This document shows positions 12,801 through 25,403 of a stretch of DNA of 64,000 nt, in pieces. Position 1 is the stretch's first letter. Every line of letters begins with the position of its first letter. Where the stretch lies: NCBI GenBank assembly GCA_947179485.1, contig OX359245.1:20075067-20139066 (forward strand), given 5' to 3'. Under the pieces are notes generated by a model, which saw only the letters and a list, made by a program, of their open reading frames with translations, was not told where the DNA came from and searched no databases. The position numbers and the translations under genes were made by a program. This DNA comes from Allacma fusca (Eukaryota > Arthropoda > Collembola > Symphypleona > Sminthuridae).

Positions 12801-13946
12801 GAGGGGTGATTATAATCGTGCGGAAAAAAATTCCTTCAGATCCTTAATCTGCCCTTTAAATAGTTATTCAGTCAATGTTTATCAAATTCAGTGAAAAGCT
12901 AGTAAAGTTATTAACCCTAACTTGACCTTGTCACGCTTTTGGTCCGCGGGGACGGGAAGATGTACAGTGGGATTGTCGTCAGCGTTATATGTATATGTTT
13001 TTTATAAAGTGGCAGTAGCAAAACCAAGTTTTGAAATTCCTCTTTTGTCTTAGAGTAACTTAAAAAATTACTGTAAAAGTCATTAGTTCCTGGATTTTTT
13101 TCATGGAACTAGAAAAATAACATGCTAAACTCCATTTGATTTTCTTGAAATTTCCCGATTTTTTTCAAAAGCCGGACAACACGGTTCTTTTAGTAGCACT
13201 CCTAGGACAAGCCGTACTTTTTTGTACGTAATTATTCCAATTTTTATTTTTACCAAATTTGTCAAATCCAAACAGCAATCCGGCATACCGTGAGAGCTGT
13301 CGCGCCATTTATACTTACTGTAACTTGTTAGAATAATTAATATCAGTTCATTATGAATCATCTGAGTTACAATCTGACTAATACTTATGTGTATATCTAT
13401 ATTCTCTTTATGCGTCATTTTTCGACTATTATATGTTCCAGTACATCTGGTTTCTTGACCCTTTGTTGTTGGGCTTATGATGTATAAATATAGATACATA
13501 TGCATGAGTAATACCTTGTATGGTTACAAGTACTCATGACTTTCTAATCCTTTTTTAGCATGACTGAGAGTTGACCAACTCCGCTGGCATATAAACCCTT
13601 GTTTTTCCAGAGTCCAAGTTAATCACATTAACACGACTCTGTCACTTTCAACTTTTGTATCCATTAACTCTTAACTTTTACTTTGAATAAACTACTGCTG
13701 TTTTTATACCTGAAATCCAATATTTCATCACATTACTTAAGGAACTTATGTACAGCGATACTGTAGGTACACAATACGGTAGAGCTGGAGCCCCAGATAT
13801 TGCAAGAAGTTATGTTCCAGCATGGCATTTAATAAAATCAGTTCAAAAATATTTTTTTACCTGAAAAACGAACGCACGTTTTTCCGCTCCCATGACAAGT
13901 GTGAAAAATGATGTTCAAAAAGTTAACAAGGGACGTCAAGATGAAC

Positions 13947-14310
13947 ATATCGTCGCTGAAGAGGCAAAATGGACTAAGTGCAATTTCGACTAGAAGCAAA
14001 ATGGTCTACATGCCTTTTTCCTTAAAGGCAAAACGGAATAGTTGCAAGCTTTCCTGAAAGCAAAATGAACTACATGCAGTTTTCACTAAAAGCAAAATGG
14101 TCTACATGCGTGTATACTTTAATGGCCATTCTGCTTTAAAGTGAAATTGTATGTAGACCATTTTGCTTTTAGAGGAAATTGTAAGTAGACCATATTGCTT
14201 TTAAAACTTGATGCATCTATTCCATTTTGCATTTAGTAAAACTGCATGTAGACCATTTTGATTTTAATCGAAAATGCATGTATTCCATTTTGCCTCTTCA
14301 GCGACGATAT
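13947..14310. mobile_element. Long hairpin (foldback) element built of repeated ~36-nt units
   Basis: A 364-bp inverted repeat. The terminal arms begin ATATCGTCGCTGAAGAGGCA and are inverse-identical for about 27 bp. TA at 14308-14309 and 13948-13949 is compatible with a TA target duplication just outside TCGTCGCTGAAGAGG. Each arm is itself repetitive: the left arm carries about five spaced units of the type GCAAAATGGTCTACATGC, and the right arm carries the inverse units. The RNA or single strand would fold into one long hairpin. It encodes nothing visible. A minimal relative with one unit per arm lies at 49263-49340. I know no named family with these ends. Confidence 0.8.
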
Positions 14311-14868
14311 ACAAGTTAAAATGTCAATATAGGTGTAACCTAAACAGATCCCGCTATGGCTTTACGTAGCCTAATAATCGCCCCTTGATAATCAGTGATC
14401 AGTAACAGACGCCTTAAGACACGCACTTTAAGTTAAGCTAACGTCTAAAGTTCCTTAAAAAGATCTTAACGCATAATTTTGCCTTTAAACCCTCTTAATA
14501 AGATTACCCCTGACCCGAATTCCGCTTATCCCGTATAAAGTCGCCCTAGCATATTTTCCACTACTCCTAACGCATAAATTCCCCCTAACGTTTTAACACA
14601 AAATTTATGACTGATTTTCTAAGCTTAGTCAAAAATAATAGGATTTAATTGTTTAAATGCAATTTCCACGCCTGCGAGGAGTCCACAGAAAACATTTCTT
14701 GTATAGTTGTGTAACCTGATTAGATTTTGCGAACCTCGATGCGCAAAGGTTAGTTAGGACCCTTTACAATGTAATTATACTAATATTATTTGGGAATGTC
14801 ATTTTTCGGGAGGAATGAAAAGACCATCACGATTAGATCCATACGGTGACTTTAAGATTCCCTAGGAC

Positions 14869-15267
14869 TAGGGTTGGCGAAAAAGCGGCTTTTATCAATA
14901 AAGGCCAAACCAGTGGCAGGAAATGGTAACAACCGGCTTTTATTGGACAGTGGACTTATTTGGATAATATTAATTACGACCATTTTATACCAACCTATAC
15001 AACAGGTCCGGGCCGGTTAAAACCGGATTTTAACCGATAATAACCAGGCCATTTCTGACCACTTGGCAACCCTGTGTACGTTCATGGTAAATATTGGCCA
15101 AGCCGGTGTTACGTTTTGGTTAAAACCGGTTTTTATTGGACAGTGGATTTATTTGGATAATATTAATTACGACCATTTTATACCAATCCAAGCAATTGGA
15201 CCAAGCCGGTAAGAACCGGATTTTAACCAATAACGGCCAGGCCATTTCTTGCCACTTGCCAACCCTG
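14869..15267. mobile_element. Short hAT-like non-autonomous element with 8-bp target duplication
   Basis: A 399-bp element starting TAGGGTTGGC and ending GCCAACCCTG. The exact 8-bp duplication CCTAGGAC lies at 14861-14868 and 15268-15275. An 8-bp duplication with (C/T)AGGG ends is typical of the hAT superfamily (established knowledge); placing it there is inference. The interior is a tandem duplication: a block of about 60 bp containing 'ggacagtgg' and 'taatattaattacgacc' occurs twice, and an internal terminus-like 'ttggcaaccctg' lies at about 15064-15075. So it looks like a head-to-tail dimer. It has no coding capacity. It lies just upstream of the WTAP 5' region. Confidence 0.8.
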
Positions 15268-15275
15268 CCTAGGAC

Positions 15276-15725
15276 TAGGACCTAGGAACGTTCCGCCTTC
15301 ACTGTTTCGAATGCCCGTGACATCCCCTACAAAGCCGCCCGTGCCGCTGCTAGAACGTGGGTCCTGAGAGTTTAAACCAGTGAATGAGCAGAGCGCGGAA
15401 TTTGAACAGGAGCTTCAGCGTTTGTTACAATCTTTTTCAATTACGCTAACAATTTGAGCAAAAAGCCATTGAAAGTTCAGACTTTTACAAGACACTGATT
15501 AAATTTGGATCTCCGATTCTCAATTACTGAATTATACCGGTTATTTAAGACGGTTCGTTGTTAAAAACATAGACATAAGTCTATTATCTTGCTTAATTGT
15601 GGTTTCCTATATAATTTCAGACTACAATTCCAAGACTAGGAAGTCGCCATGAGAGTCACTTGTTGAAAGAAGAATTATTTCCTTGGAGTTTTGTTAATAG
15701 TAATTAAAAGCCTGTTGTATTTGGA
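15276..15725 (+). promoter_or_regulatory. Probable WTAP promoter and 5'UTR region
   Basis: GC content rises at about 15290-15430 between the transposon-like element and the coding start, as expected of a promoter or first non-coding exon. A splice acceptor (CTATATAATTTCAG) ends at 15620. It suggests the ATG-containing exon begins at 15621 and that a separate 5'UTR exon lies upstream. No convincing TATA box or unique donor was picked out. Confidence 0.4.
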
Positions 15726-17714
15726 ATGAGTAGCATGGTAGAAAATAAGCCATTGTCACCCTCGACTGAGTCTGGTCAGGGATTCACTGGAGGAAGTATA
15801 AATCTCAGCGTTCCTTTAGTGGACGAAAATTCTTCACCTGCTCAGCCGACATTCGTTGGAGATGTGACAAGACAGGACTCTTTTGAAGTAGATATTGATC
15901 ATGGACCGTATGATCACCTCCCGAAGGATAAGGACAGACCCGTTTTAAATGACCTGGAATTAGCTGAGTCGTCCAGGGAAAAGCTTCTTGACATGTATCA
16001 CCAGTTACAAAAATATATAGATGGACTTCAAAACAAGCATTACGGTAAGTCAAAATTGTTTTTGTGGTACACTAATTACTGGTATTTTTGGAGGAGATGA
16101 TCGGCACAATTTGTTTTTGATTCCGTGTTGTAAAAGCCTAGTTTTTGTGTCCGTTGAAATATTGAATAAGAAGAAGGTAATTCATTATTTGATTGTAAAA
16201 ACAGATGAAGTATCCATTCTCCGAGAGTCTGAGGAGAAGTTAAGAGGTCAGCAGTTAGAAGCATCAAGGCGGGAAAATGTTCTAGTTATGAGGCTGACTA
16301 TGAAAGAACATGAAATGCAAGAATACGCAGCGCAGTTAAATGAACTGAAAAGTATGATGGTTCCCTCAACTGGAGCACTTCGGTCAACATTGTTGGATCC
16401 TGCTGTCAACCTTCTCATTCAGCGAATGAAAAAGGAACTCGAAGATACAAAGAAAAAACTTGAAGATACTCAAAATGATTTAAATGCTTGGAAGTTTACA
16501 CCGGATAGGTACGATTCTTTTTACGGATTATTTTTACACTTTCCGTAGTACAACCCGAGGTATAAGGAATCTTTCTCTGGTTTTAAATTTTCAGTAATAC
16601 CGGCAAGCGTCTGATGGCCAAATGTCGAATGTTGTATCAAGAAAATGAAGAACTGGGGAAAATGATTACCAGTGGACGATTAGCCAAATTAGAAACGGAC
16701 TTGGCTCTTCAAAAGTCTCTCACGGAAGAAATGCGAAAAGCTCAAGCAGGTAAAAATTGTATAAACAGGTTTTAATGCGTAATTGTTAATTTTGTGGTGA
16801 CTCATTTCTACCATTCTCAATTTTATTCCGAAACGGGGTTGTTAAAGGACTGCAAGAAGTATTGAAAATTAGTCTTCGAGCAACGATTTCATATACCGAA
16901 TTTTGGATTGTTAATAAAGTGTTAAGATTAACATTTATTAGATCGTAATCGTTTTAATTTTCAGCTTCATTCTAGGTTCTACCAATCAACCTGATAAAGC
17001 GTGATATTATTAGTTAGCAGTAGTTTTTCTTGGTGGTGTATATTTGTTGATACTCGTGAGCATTTACTTTCAGTATAATCCGGGTCTAATACACTGTTCT
17101 TTGGTCAGCTCTTGAGGGTTTTTTTTTTAAGTTAAAATCTTTGAATTTGATGAAATTTTGACTATATTTTTTAAAACCTGAGTGGCAACAACAAATTAAT
17201 AATGTCACCTCGTAGCATCGCAACGCATTTCAGGCAGAATTTTGTTTTATTTTTTTCAGAAATGGACGATGTTGTTCTAGAGTTAGATGAGGATATTGAT
17301 GGAATGCAAAGTACAATATGTTTTTGGCAAGAGCAACTGAAAAATCAACAGCAGCAAAATATCCAGATTGACGAGTCAAAAGCTATACCTATCCGAACTC
17401 GTCATCCCCACTCAACTTCGGATCCGGTTTCAAATGGTCCAAAATTCCAAAATATTCCAGTGGAGCTTGAGGAAGAAAATGAGTCTATGGACTCCGCTCC
17501 AGCCCCTGAAAAATTTTCAGCGGAGGGAGCAGTTGCAAATTTGAGTTTTATTGAAAGCTTTGCGGCTGATAAAGCTCGAGTACGGACTCCGGACCCAAAT
17601 ATCGATTCGGCAAATGCAAGCGGTACAGTCCAGAATAATAGTGCTACCTCGTTAAATGCGTCGTCTTCAATGGATGGTATATCAGAAGGTGACGATGACG
17701 ACGAAGGTTCATGA
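15726..17714 (+). CDS. fl(2)d: WTAP / female-lethal(2)d homologue
   Basis: Four coding exons: 15726-16044, 16205-16508, 16595-16749 and 17260-17714 (TGA). They join in frame to 410 residues. The core LRESEEKLRGQQLEASRREN, VLVMRLTMKEHEMQEYAAQL, LDPAVNLLIQRMKKELEDTK, LNAWKFTPDSNTGKRLMAKC and ELDEDIDGMQSTICFWQEQL matches WTAP in order and spacing. The middle (about residues 100-270) is a long coiled coil; the tail is low-complexity and ends in an acidic SEGDDDDEGS. WTAP is the regulatory subunit of the nuclear m6A mRNA methyltransferase complex with METTL3/METTL14; in Drosophila it also acts in Sex-lethal and transformer splicing. The start ATG at 15726 is the first in the exon and is followed by a divergent N-terminus, as in insect relatives. 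The gene is compact (introns 86-510 bp). Length is close to the human protein (396 aa). Nothing looks broken. Confidence 0.93.
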
Positions 17715-17998
17715 ACATTGTCTTGCTTTCCTTTTTTATAATGATACTAACTGTAAGCAGGGAGTTTAATAATTGTTGTAAGTACTTCTACCAATGAGAG
17801 CAAAATGTCAACATCATAAATCAGTATGTTGTAAAAATGCTACATAATTGGAAGATTTTTAACGGATAACTAGGACGATATTAAGAGTATCTACTATTGT
17901 AACACTTCTTGACTTTGTAAATTAAAACTTTGACACATCGTCTAGATGTAGTTAAATCAAGACCGATTAGATGCTGTTTGAGATTGTTACTGCGTATC

Positions 17999-18004
17999 AA
18001 TAAA
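17999..18004 (+). terminator. Candidate poly(A) signal of WTAP
   Basis: AATAAA about 285 bases after the WTAP stop codon. It is the first canonical hexamer downstream. Its use is inferred. Confidence 0.45.
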
Positions 18005-21000
18005 TTAAAAAAGCTGATAATGCTCTCTGACGTCTGACCGTGACTGAGAATGGTTTCATTGCAATTTTTTGTATATGTGCTGGAATGTATAGTGAACCCC
18101 CCTCCCCCTAGATTACTCCTAATAGCAGCGAAAGACGAGACTCTTACACTGATATGCATTTACATGAAAAAACATCTGTTGCAAACAAGAATGTGCCCAA
18201 ATAATGTCGCCCCTACCACATTATAGGAAACGCGCTCGTCTTCAGATAATGGGAGTACACTATAACTAATTCATGTTTGTAGCACTTCATTGCATTTCTA
18301 ATACAGGTCTACTGAAGTTCATTTTCAAAGTGTTAAATCCCACAGGGAAAATTATGTAGATAGTGAAAACAATGTTTCAAACATTAACCACCGTCTGAAT
18401 GCTTGAAGTGAATTATTAATGTATAATCGTTATGTCAAACTACATTAACATAAATCACATAAAATAAATTTAGTACAACACTAAAAATCGTATTTTCCTT
18501 ACAAATCTGTACTCTTCTAGAAAACTTGATACCGGCATCGTATGGTTGAACTTATGAAAAATTAGCCATCTGCAGTAATGGTAATAATTTAGCTTGTGTA
18601 AAATCATTTGCGTTTTTAAACTGTTATTATTGCATAAAGCATTTTCTCACAATTTCTGCGATTATTGCAGACTGAAGCATATATTTTTGCATCTTCTTAA
18701 AATTACTGAGCCTTTAAGCATTTTTCGCCCAAATTCTTGTAGCGTTGCAAATTTTATTTTTTAAATTCTGAAAATATTCTGACTTCGCCTCAGGATTTTA
18801 ACCACTGTGACCCCAAATAGTGTGGCCCTGCCAGAAGACAGTTTAAAATATATGGGCAATTCCATTTTTCACTCCCTTGTGAAAAGATGGAAGAGTCACA
18901 TTGCCCCGTTCCATTTATAGGGAAACTATGCATCAAAGGGGTTGGTTACCCCGGACGTAATAAAGTTCAACCGGAAGGTAACGTTCCTGCAAAATCAAAA
19001 GGATGCTCGAATCTCTAAATGCAAAAAAGATGAACCCCAAACTCATGTTACACATTGAATGAACACCTTGTGGTGACTTGATTGAAGTGTACAATAAAAA
19101 AAGACACGCACAGACGAATCACACATCGACAAACGCTACAGATGTCGAGATTCCGAGATACATTGAACTAGCAGTCTTGCAGAAGCCCGTTGTTTGGGAA
19201 ATTTGTGTGAGTGACCTAATACAAACATGAAATAGATTTAACGGATTCGCTTTCGTAAACAGTAAAAGGGAAATTAAACGACGGACTGTGTATGCCTCGC
19301 ACGTTTGTGTATGTATGAAAAGTACCGGTTAAAATTAAACTGTAATCCTAATGGATTTAATAGTACATGTTAAAATTATGGAATGGCAAAATGAAACGTA
19401 TGGTTAAGTATATAAAATAACTAAAATGCTCCTAATGAAGCATTCAGTCAGAGGGTCGTGAAAGATCCGCAATAAGTTGATGCTGGTTAAATAAATGAGA
19501 CTGATGATTGGACTGCTCACTGAAAGGTTGACTAAGGAATTGAAACAGAGTCGGAGAACTCTAAGGTTAGTTCAAGAATGGAGTCGTGAGTTTTGCACAC
19601 AATGGGAAATGAAGCCTGAAAGGGAATGACAAGCACAAAGGCTTTGGAATCCATGCAATTTAGTAAAAATAAGGTGTGTGCCCAAGGAGAATTATGTAAC
19701 ACATTGAACATAAGTCATCACATGCTGTTATAAAGTTACATTCAAAGGAAAGGGAAAGGAAAAAAAAGAGTACAGTGTACACTATAGCTGGTCATTCCAC
19801 ATTGTTCCTTCGACCATTCTACACTCGTCCAAGCGATCAGTCCAAACATTGAGAGCATTCAAAGAAGTTGTGGTTTTAGTTCATCGGGAAATATTTTTTC
19901 ATCCGTGTATACAAAATTATATAAAACACAATCTTTAAATCCCAATGTTGTCTCCCTTCTTCGGTGACACTACTACTTCCACCCTGAGCCCGAGCCCTCA
20001 GGTCCTGTTACTCTCTGTGTGATGTTTTAATTTTATAGTTACAAATTTCCAATATTTCTTCACAATTCTCTATCAAGGTTGCATATATATAGCTCTACAA
20101 AAATTCGTGACACTATTCTGTTCTACCTTCGTCGCAGTTGTACCCTGTGTGCTAGATATACATACATAGGTTGTTGTGGGAAATGTTTTGAGCATCCTTG
20201 GTTTTAGTATCTACTTCACAAAGTGTCAAGATTTTTACTTTTTTCTTTGACTTCTATCACTCCAGTTTTATTGCTTTGAAAATCCTTTTCACACAAAATC
20301 AAATTTCCCAGATGGTAACGTAACTTGGAAGATAAAGTCAGTCACGTTTCATCGCAATTTTTCAAGCATGGGTAAGTTAAAATTTAAAAGCACACTGTAT
20401 ATGAGTCAATGTGTTTGCGGCAGCTGATTTAATCCTAGTAATTTTATATAATTATTATGCCTACAGTAATTGTGAACTTAAAGAGGTATTTCGTTATTTA
20501 AAACGAGGAATCATTCTCATCTATTTTTATCTATCTCAGGGATATAATCAAATCCATATGGCACTTTGCGCGGCATACAGATATTCCATAACATCGCAAT
20601 TTACTCCGTTAAATTACTCTCCTGTAACTTTGTCTTTTGTTCCGACAATAAAGCTAACAATAACAATTAAAGTAAAATGGTTGTACTCGTTTGCTTTGAA
20701 AATTTCCTTCTCATTTTTTCCTGTCCTTATAGAATTCCTATTCTCGAGCTTGCAATCAAAGAAATAAGTTACTATACAAGTACAGCTCATTATATGTCTC
20801 TAGACATTTATATATCTACCATTATCCCCTACTGAGGTGCAAGAAATTGGCAGAAAATTTGTAAATAGTAATAATTGGTGACCAGTATTTTTTCTCGCTG
20901 TCAACTATGGCGTTGAATGAGCCTCACGTTTATGCATTAATTAGGGAGAATGGAAACTCTAAATTAGCTGTCTTTCGAGTATAATTCCCGAGTTAAAAAA

Positions 21001-23688
21001 AATGCATTCAATTCCACATTTAATAATGTGAGCGTTCAGCGCTAACTTTTGCTTAAATTAAAGGGAAAAATGTCTTAGGATCCTCACCTTCTCTAATGAT
21101 TTATGGCTCTTGAAATAAAAAATCGTTAGGACGGAAAATATACACGAGTGGAATATAAGTAGTACACAAAATATAGATAATTATCCCTGTTAGGAATGCA
21201 TATGAATTTCTTGGTGATTGGATTTGTCTTATCGTCCCTGTATCTATCTATATGTAATTACATTGAAATGAATCTCCTGACACAGAATTTCACACTGGCA
21301 GCCAGCTCTAAGTTATATGTTCTGCTTAAGACTTGCTGTGACAAACGGGTGTGTTTCTAATGAGAAAGTGTTAATTGTCAACTCCCATTTTTTTATGTCC
21401 CTGGTATATCTATATGAAAGACAAAGATTTCGTCAAAATTGATGCGACTCGATGTAAAATGGGACTTCTACTTTCTTACAAGTTTTACTGAATGTCTCAA
21501 TATGTAGATACTACATTTGAGACTTTTTTCTTCTTCTTTGGAGTACACTACATGAGTTAAATATTAGTGACTGTGCATACAAGTATAAATGTATATTTTT
21601 TTATTTAAGTCCTACAATTTGCATTTTTTTCCACAAAATATGGGTCTAATCGCCACACTTTTTATTTATTACTAAACAAGATTTCACGTATATCCACACT
21701 TACATGGGAAAAATTCATTGAGGAGAACATTAGGGATCCTGTGTTAGATTGAGATTTGGGCTAATTACTTGAAGGTAATAATTTAGAAATTTTTCCAGCT
21801 TATTTTCATGATGATTTGGGTTGATGCTGGAAGTGTAACTGTAAGTAATAAATATGAATGTATTTTGGGTGTGGATCTACACCTCAATGACAAAGATTCT
21901 GTGGTCTGTCCTATTACACGTGCAATTTGGATGTATGTATGTATGTATGTATCTATGTGTGAGTGTGTACACGGTGTTATAAAATTCTCAAGTGATTACG
22001 CGTGACTTGGCGATTTTTGGTGCATGAAATGTGCAATAAACATTATTGCACCCTTTCGTGGTTTAAAATAAGGAAACCACTCTTATTTTATTCCTTGCAT
22101 GTGAAATTCTAATAATAATTACATATTATTCAATACCTATTTTGTCTGAATCATCTAATAATTACAGAGTTGCACTGGGATGTTGTGCAATTCTACTAGT
22201 TACGGTTTACTGAGCGTCATTCTCTGGAGCAAACAATCAAATCTGTTTAATTAGGTTGGAGATTACAATCAATCAACTATTTCTTCATGAGCTGTTTCCT
22301 TCTAGTACTACCCCAAACACGTAATCTAAAACCTTGGCTGAATAAATTTAAAATCCGTAATTATTAGTAATGGATACAGTCACACCGAGATATTTCCAAC
22401 GTTGCTGAGATGATTGAGCCCAATAATTCCGGAACCGAGTAATATCCTTACGCATCATAAAAGTTGTGGCAAATAGGTCAATAGGTTTCCGTAATTGTCT
22501 CAATCAAAAAAAAATTGTTAAACTAATTAATTAAAGACTTTCGGAGGATCTTTGTACAGTATATTAGACACATTGCCTTGTATTCATGGTTGTGATTTAA
22601 ACCCCTTTGGAAATGAAGCAACGGAGTTCCATGTTGAATAATTTTATTATTAAAGAGCTAGGAATTGTTTTATCAAATGCACATGCAATAATTAGTGCAT
22701 TTCTTAAGAAAATTATTGGGAGGGTCTGTACGCAATTAGGTGCTAATGAAATAATACATTCCTTTTATTGTAGTCAAATTGGTAAATATTTGTGTTTTGT
22801 TCTTCTTCATTTTGTGTTTGTTTGTTTGACTGTTTGTTTGTTTTCTCTTCTTCGTTTAAAATAATTGGCTGGTTAACCATCAAAGCGGCTGAGAGTGGCA
22901 AGATCTTAAGTGGTGTACTTATAAGACGCGTTGGTTCACGTGCTTGTAGTTAGCACATAATGAAGAACTTCTTCAAATATCAATTATTACATTAGATGTA
23001 CTCACCCATGACCAACATATAGTATTGTATCAAATATTACTAAGTGAAACCGGTTCGACAGGACTTACACGCATGCACGGAGCTGACCGTTAAAAGGAAT
23101 TGCCAAACCTTCGCATTGTTGGTAATCAGGGGGTAATAAAATATTATTAGAAGACAAGGTCATCCGTGAGATCTATAGACCACTGTATCCTCCAAGAGGG
23201 GTCACCTAAGTACTTCTGGGGTTATCCTAGGTGCAAGTGTCCTTTGATTCAATGGTCCATTACACGAGGCTAATAGTACTTCGTAAATTCCGAGCAGACG
23301 AAAGCCCTGTCCGAAACTTGGTTTCGTAGTAGTATTTCCTAAAATATTGACCCCTTTGACCCAGGATATCCCACCGAAATCAAGTACCTTTTCAGATTTT
23401 AAAATTACCAATAATTGTTGACTACTGGACCAAAGTCTTAACTGTTTTAAAGATCTTTTGCGGGGGTTCCGTTTTTTAAAGCCAATAATCTTGTCTTTTA
23501 TAAAACGTTGACAAAACTCTAGACTTGTAGGAAATACATGTAAAGGAAACCTCATATTTTATTTCTATAGACCAAGTAACTTGAAAATTGCAATCAGAAA
23601 TGTGAAGCAAAGATATGATTTGTATGGAAGCCTTTCCAGATTTTCATGATTTACAAAATTCCGATATTGCTTCACATATTTAACCACT

Positions 23689-23735
23689 CTGTCCGCAAAT
23701 ATTGACTTAGGTCAATGAAACTAATTTTAGAAAAG
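23689..23735 (+). repeat. Dispersed repeat with core GACCGCAAATATTGACC, example copy
   Basis: Core reads CTGTCCGCAAATATTGACTT followed by AGGTCAATGAAAC. Close relatives occur at about 46391-46440 (plus), 42420-42475 and 42309-42340 (minus) and 28378-28410 (minus), with a weaker one near 36888-36915. The shared segment is about 35-45 bp. It probably marks the end of an unidentified transposon family; full element limits were not found. Confidence 0.4.
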
Positions 23736-25260
23736 CTAGAAGCCAATAAGTTACAAATGAGGTAAATTTGAATGTTTTATGGGTCTTTTTGGGGCCTGAG
23801 AAGGGGGAAGGATCAAATTTTAAGGTCAAACCTTGAAATATTGGGTCAACGTCTTTTACACTTAACTTCCTGTAAAATTTTAAAATATTTTATTTTTCTC
23901 GTTCTTGGGGATCCGCCATGTTGTGCATGTGAGTATTTTCTGGATTCTTTCTATATAAATACATATGTACATACTTTGTATGCACTTCATTGACTGGAAT
24001 AATTAGGTATATTATTACAGTCGCTTCTGTGATGCAACCTTCCCATATTTATTGGTAAAATTACCACTAGATTTTAACTCTTCGACTGGACCCACCTTCA
24101 GCTTCACAAGGAGCATCTTCGTAGTACTTTCTCATTTTTATATCCCTCAAACACATATTTCCGTATAATCCCATGTTTGGTATCTATCATCGCCTCGACA
24201 ATTAGGTAGAATGTACCTTGTAAATCAACTATTTTTTTTGTACTGACCAGACGGAAAAGTCTTAATGTTTTAGCTGATGATTTTTTTCTACGCAATTTAA
24301 ATGAACTAAAAAAACTTAAGATTAAGTATCAAACCCATAACGTGTTAAGAGTGCTTGAGAAAACACATCTTTCAGCTTTCAGATTTGGTAATATTCCTCT
24401 TCACTCTCCTCCAGAACATCTAAACTTGGTGGCTCTAAAAACGTTTGTTCCTCTTCTTGTTTGGATTTTGCGTAAAAAAATACAAGGAATCGTGAATCGT
24501 GACAGAAAACACATGCTAATTTCTGCTAAGAATGGATAAAAACTTTTAAATGTTTATAAACGTTTATCAATGTTTAGATATCTTTCTATGGGCTTTACGG
24601 TGTTGAGTCTTGCATTACCCCAAATCCACCAGGATATATAGGGGGAACACGGATATTTTTTGTTTAGTAACGAGATTGCAGTATGTATCTACATGTTGTG
24701 GGGATGAGTGATCAAGAAGTAATCATAAATGAGAAAATCCTTCTTTGTTGGCAGTTAAATTTTTAAGTTGTTATTTTTACTGTTGGACAAGGAAACGTAA
24801 ACAGTAAATTATGACTTCGAACCACTGACTCATTGCTGAGACCCTGAAGCCCCTCACACTTTCTACAATTCATATTAATAGGTAGACTTGAGGAGACAAA
24901 AAATTCCCCACATTCGTGAATCACTTCAGTGCATGGAAATCTCTTGAAAGGAATAAGTTTCTTCTTCATGTTTATTACATGGCAGCTGGTTTGTAAAGCC
25001 AGAAATTTTAAGAAGGGTCGACGAATAGGCACATATTGTAGTATATAATTTTCAAAATTAATGTGAAAAGATTTTCCTGTAAAATGAGCAAATTGAAGGT
25101 GTTTGATCTAGGCCGAAAGCATTTGCAATCAACGTTTAAATGTCAGCTCATACAATTCTGTGCCCAACTTTATGCAAAAACAACTTGGTATTATATTTCA
25201 GAATTTTTACTATGAGAACTTGAATTATAAACACCGTTTCCAACTATTTTTAATCCTATA

Positions 25261-25403
25261 CAGTGCATACTCCCGCTATAAGGGACCCCAGTATAAAAGG
25301 ATTTTTCCTATAAAAGCACAAATATGTGGACACATTCCCGTTTACCCCAATATTAATTATTCTCCTCATAAAATCCAATTTTGGTTCTTACGACAGTGTA
25401 CTG
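25261..25403. mobile_element. TA-flanked miniature inverted-repeat element, copy 6
   Basis: 143 bp, bounded by TA at 25259-25260 and 25404-25405. Starts CAGTGCATACTCCCGCTATA and ends in an inverse CAGTACACTGTCG. The interior has 'cctataaaagcacaaatatgtggacacattcccgtttacc', the same layout as the other copies. Confidence 0.7.

Larger units (their letters stand above)
5287..13946. other. Intergenic region between divergent Ral and WTAP genes
   Basis: No credible gene was recognised. Open frames of 60-126 codons (for example minus strand 13505-13125) show no known motif and are in AT-rich sequence. The missing Ral start exon should lie somewhere here. The region holds four well-bounded TA-flanked miniature elements (6164-6297, 7714-7905, 8176-8350, 9691-9880). 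It also has an AT dinucleotide tract at about 7260-7320, a G-run at 6930-6938, and a duplicated 25-bp segment near 8624 and 8676. Confidence 0.6.

Noticed and set aside
13125-13505. 126-codon minus-strand open frame
   Set aside because: No recognised motif, AT-rich, not linked to splice sites or neighbouring exons.
20411-20767. 118-codon plus-strand open frame
   Set aside because: Hydrophobic AT-rich translation without a recognised motif, splice context or coding-like composition; consistent with chance.
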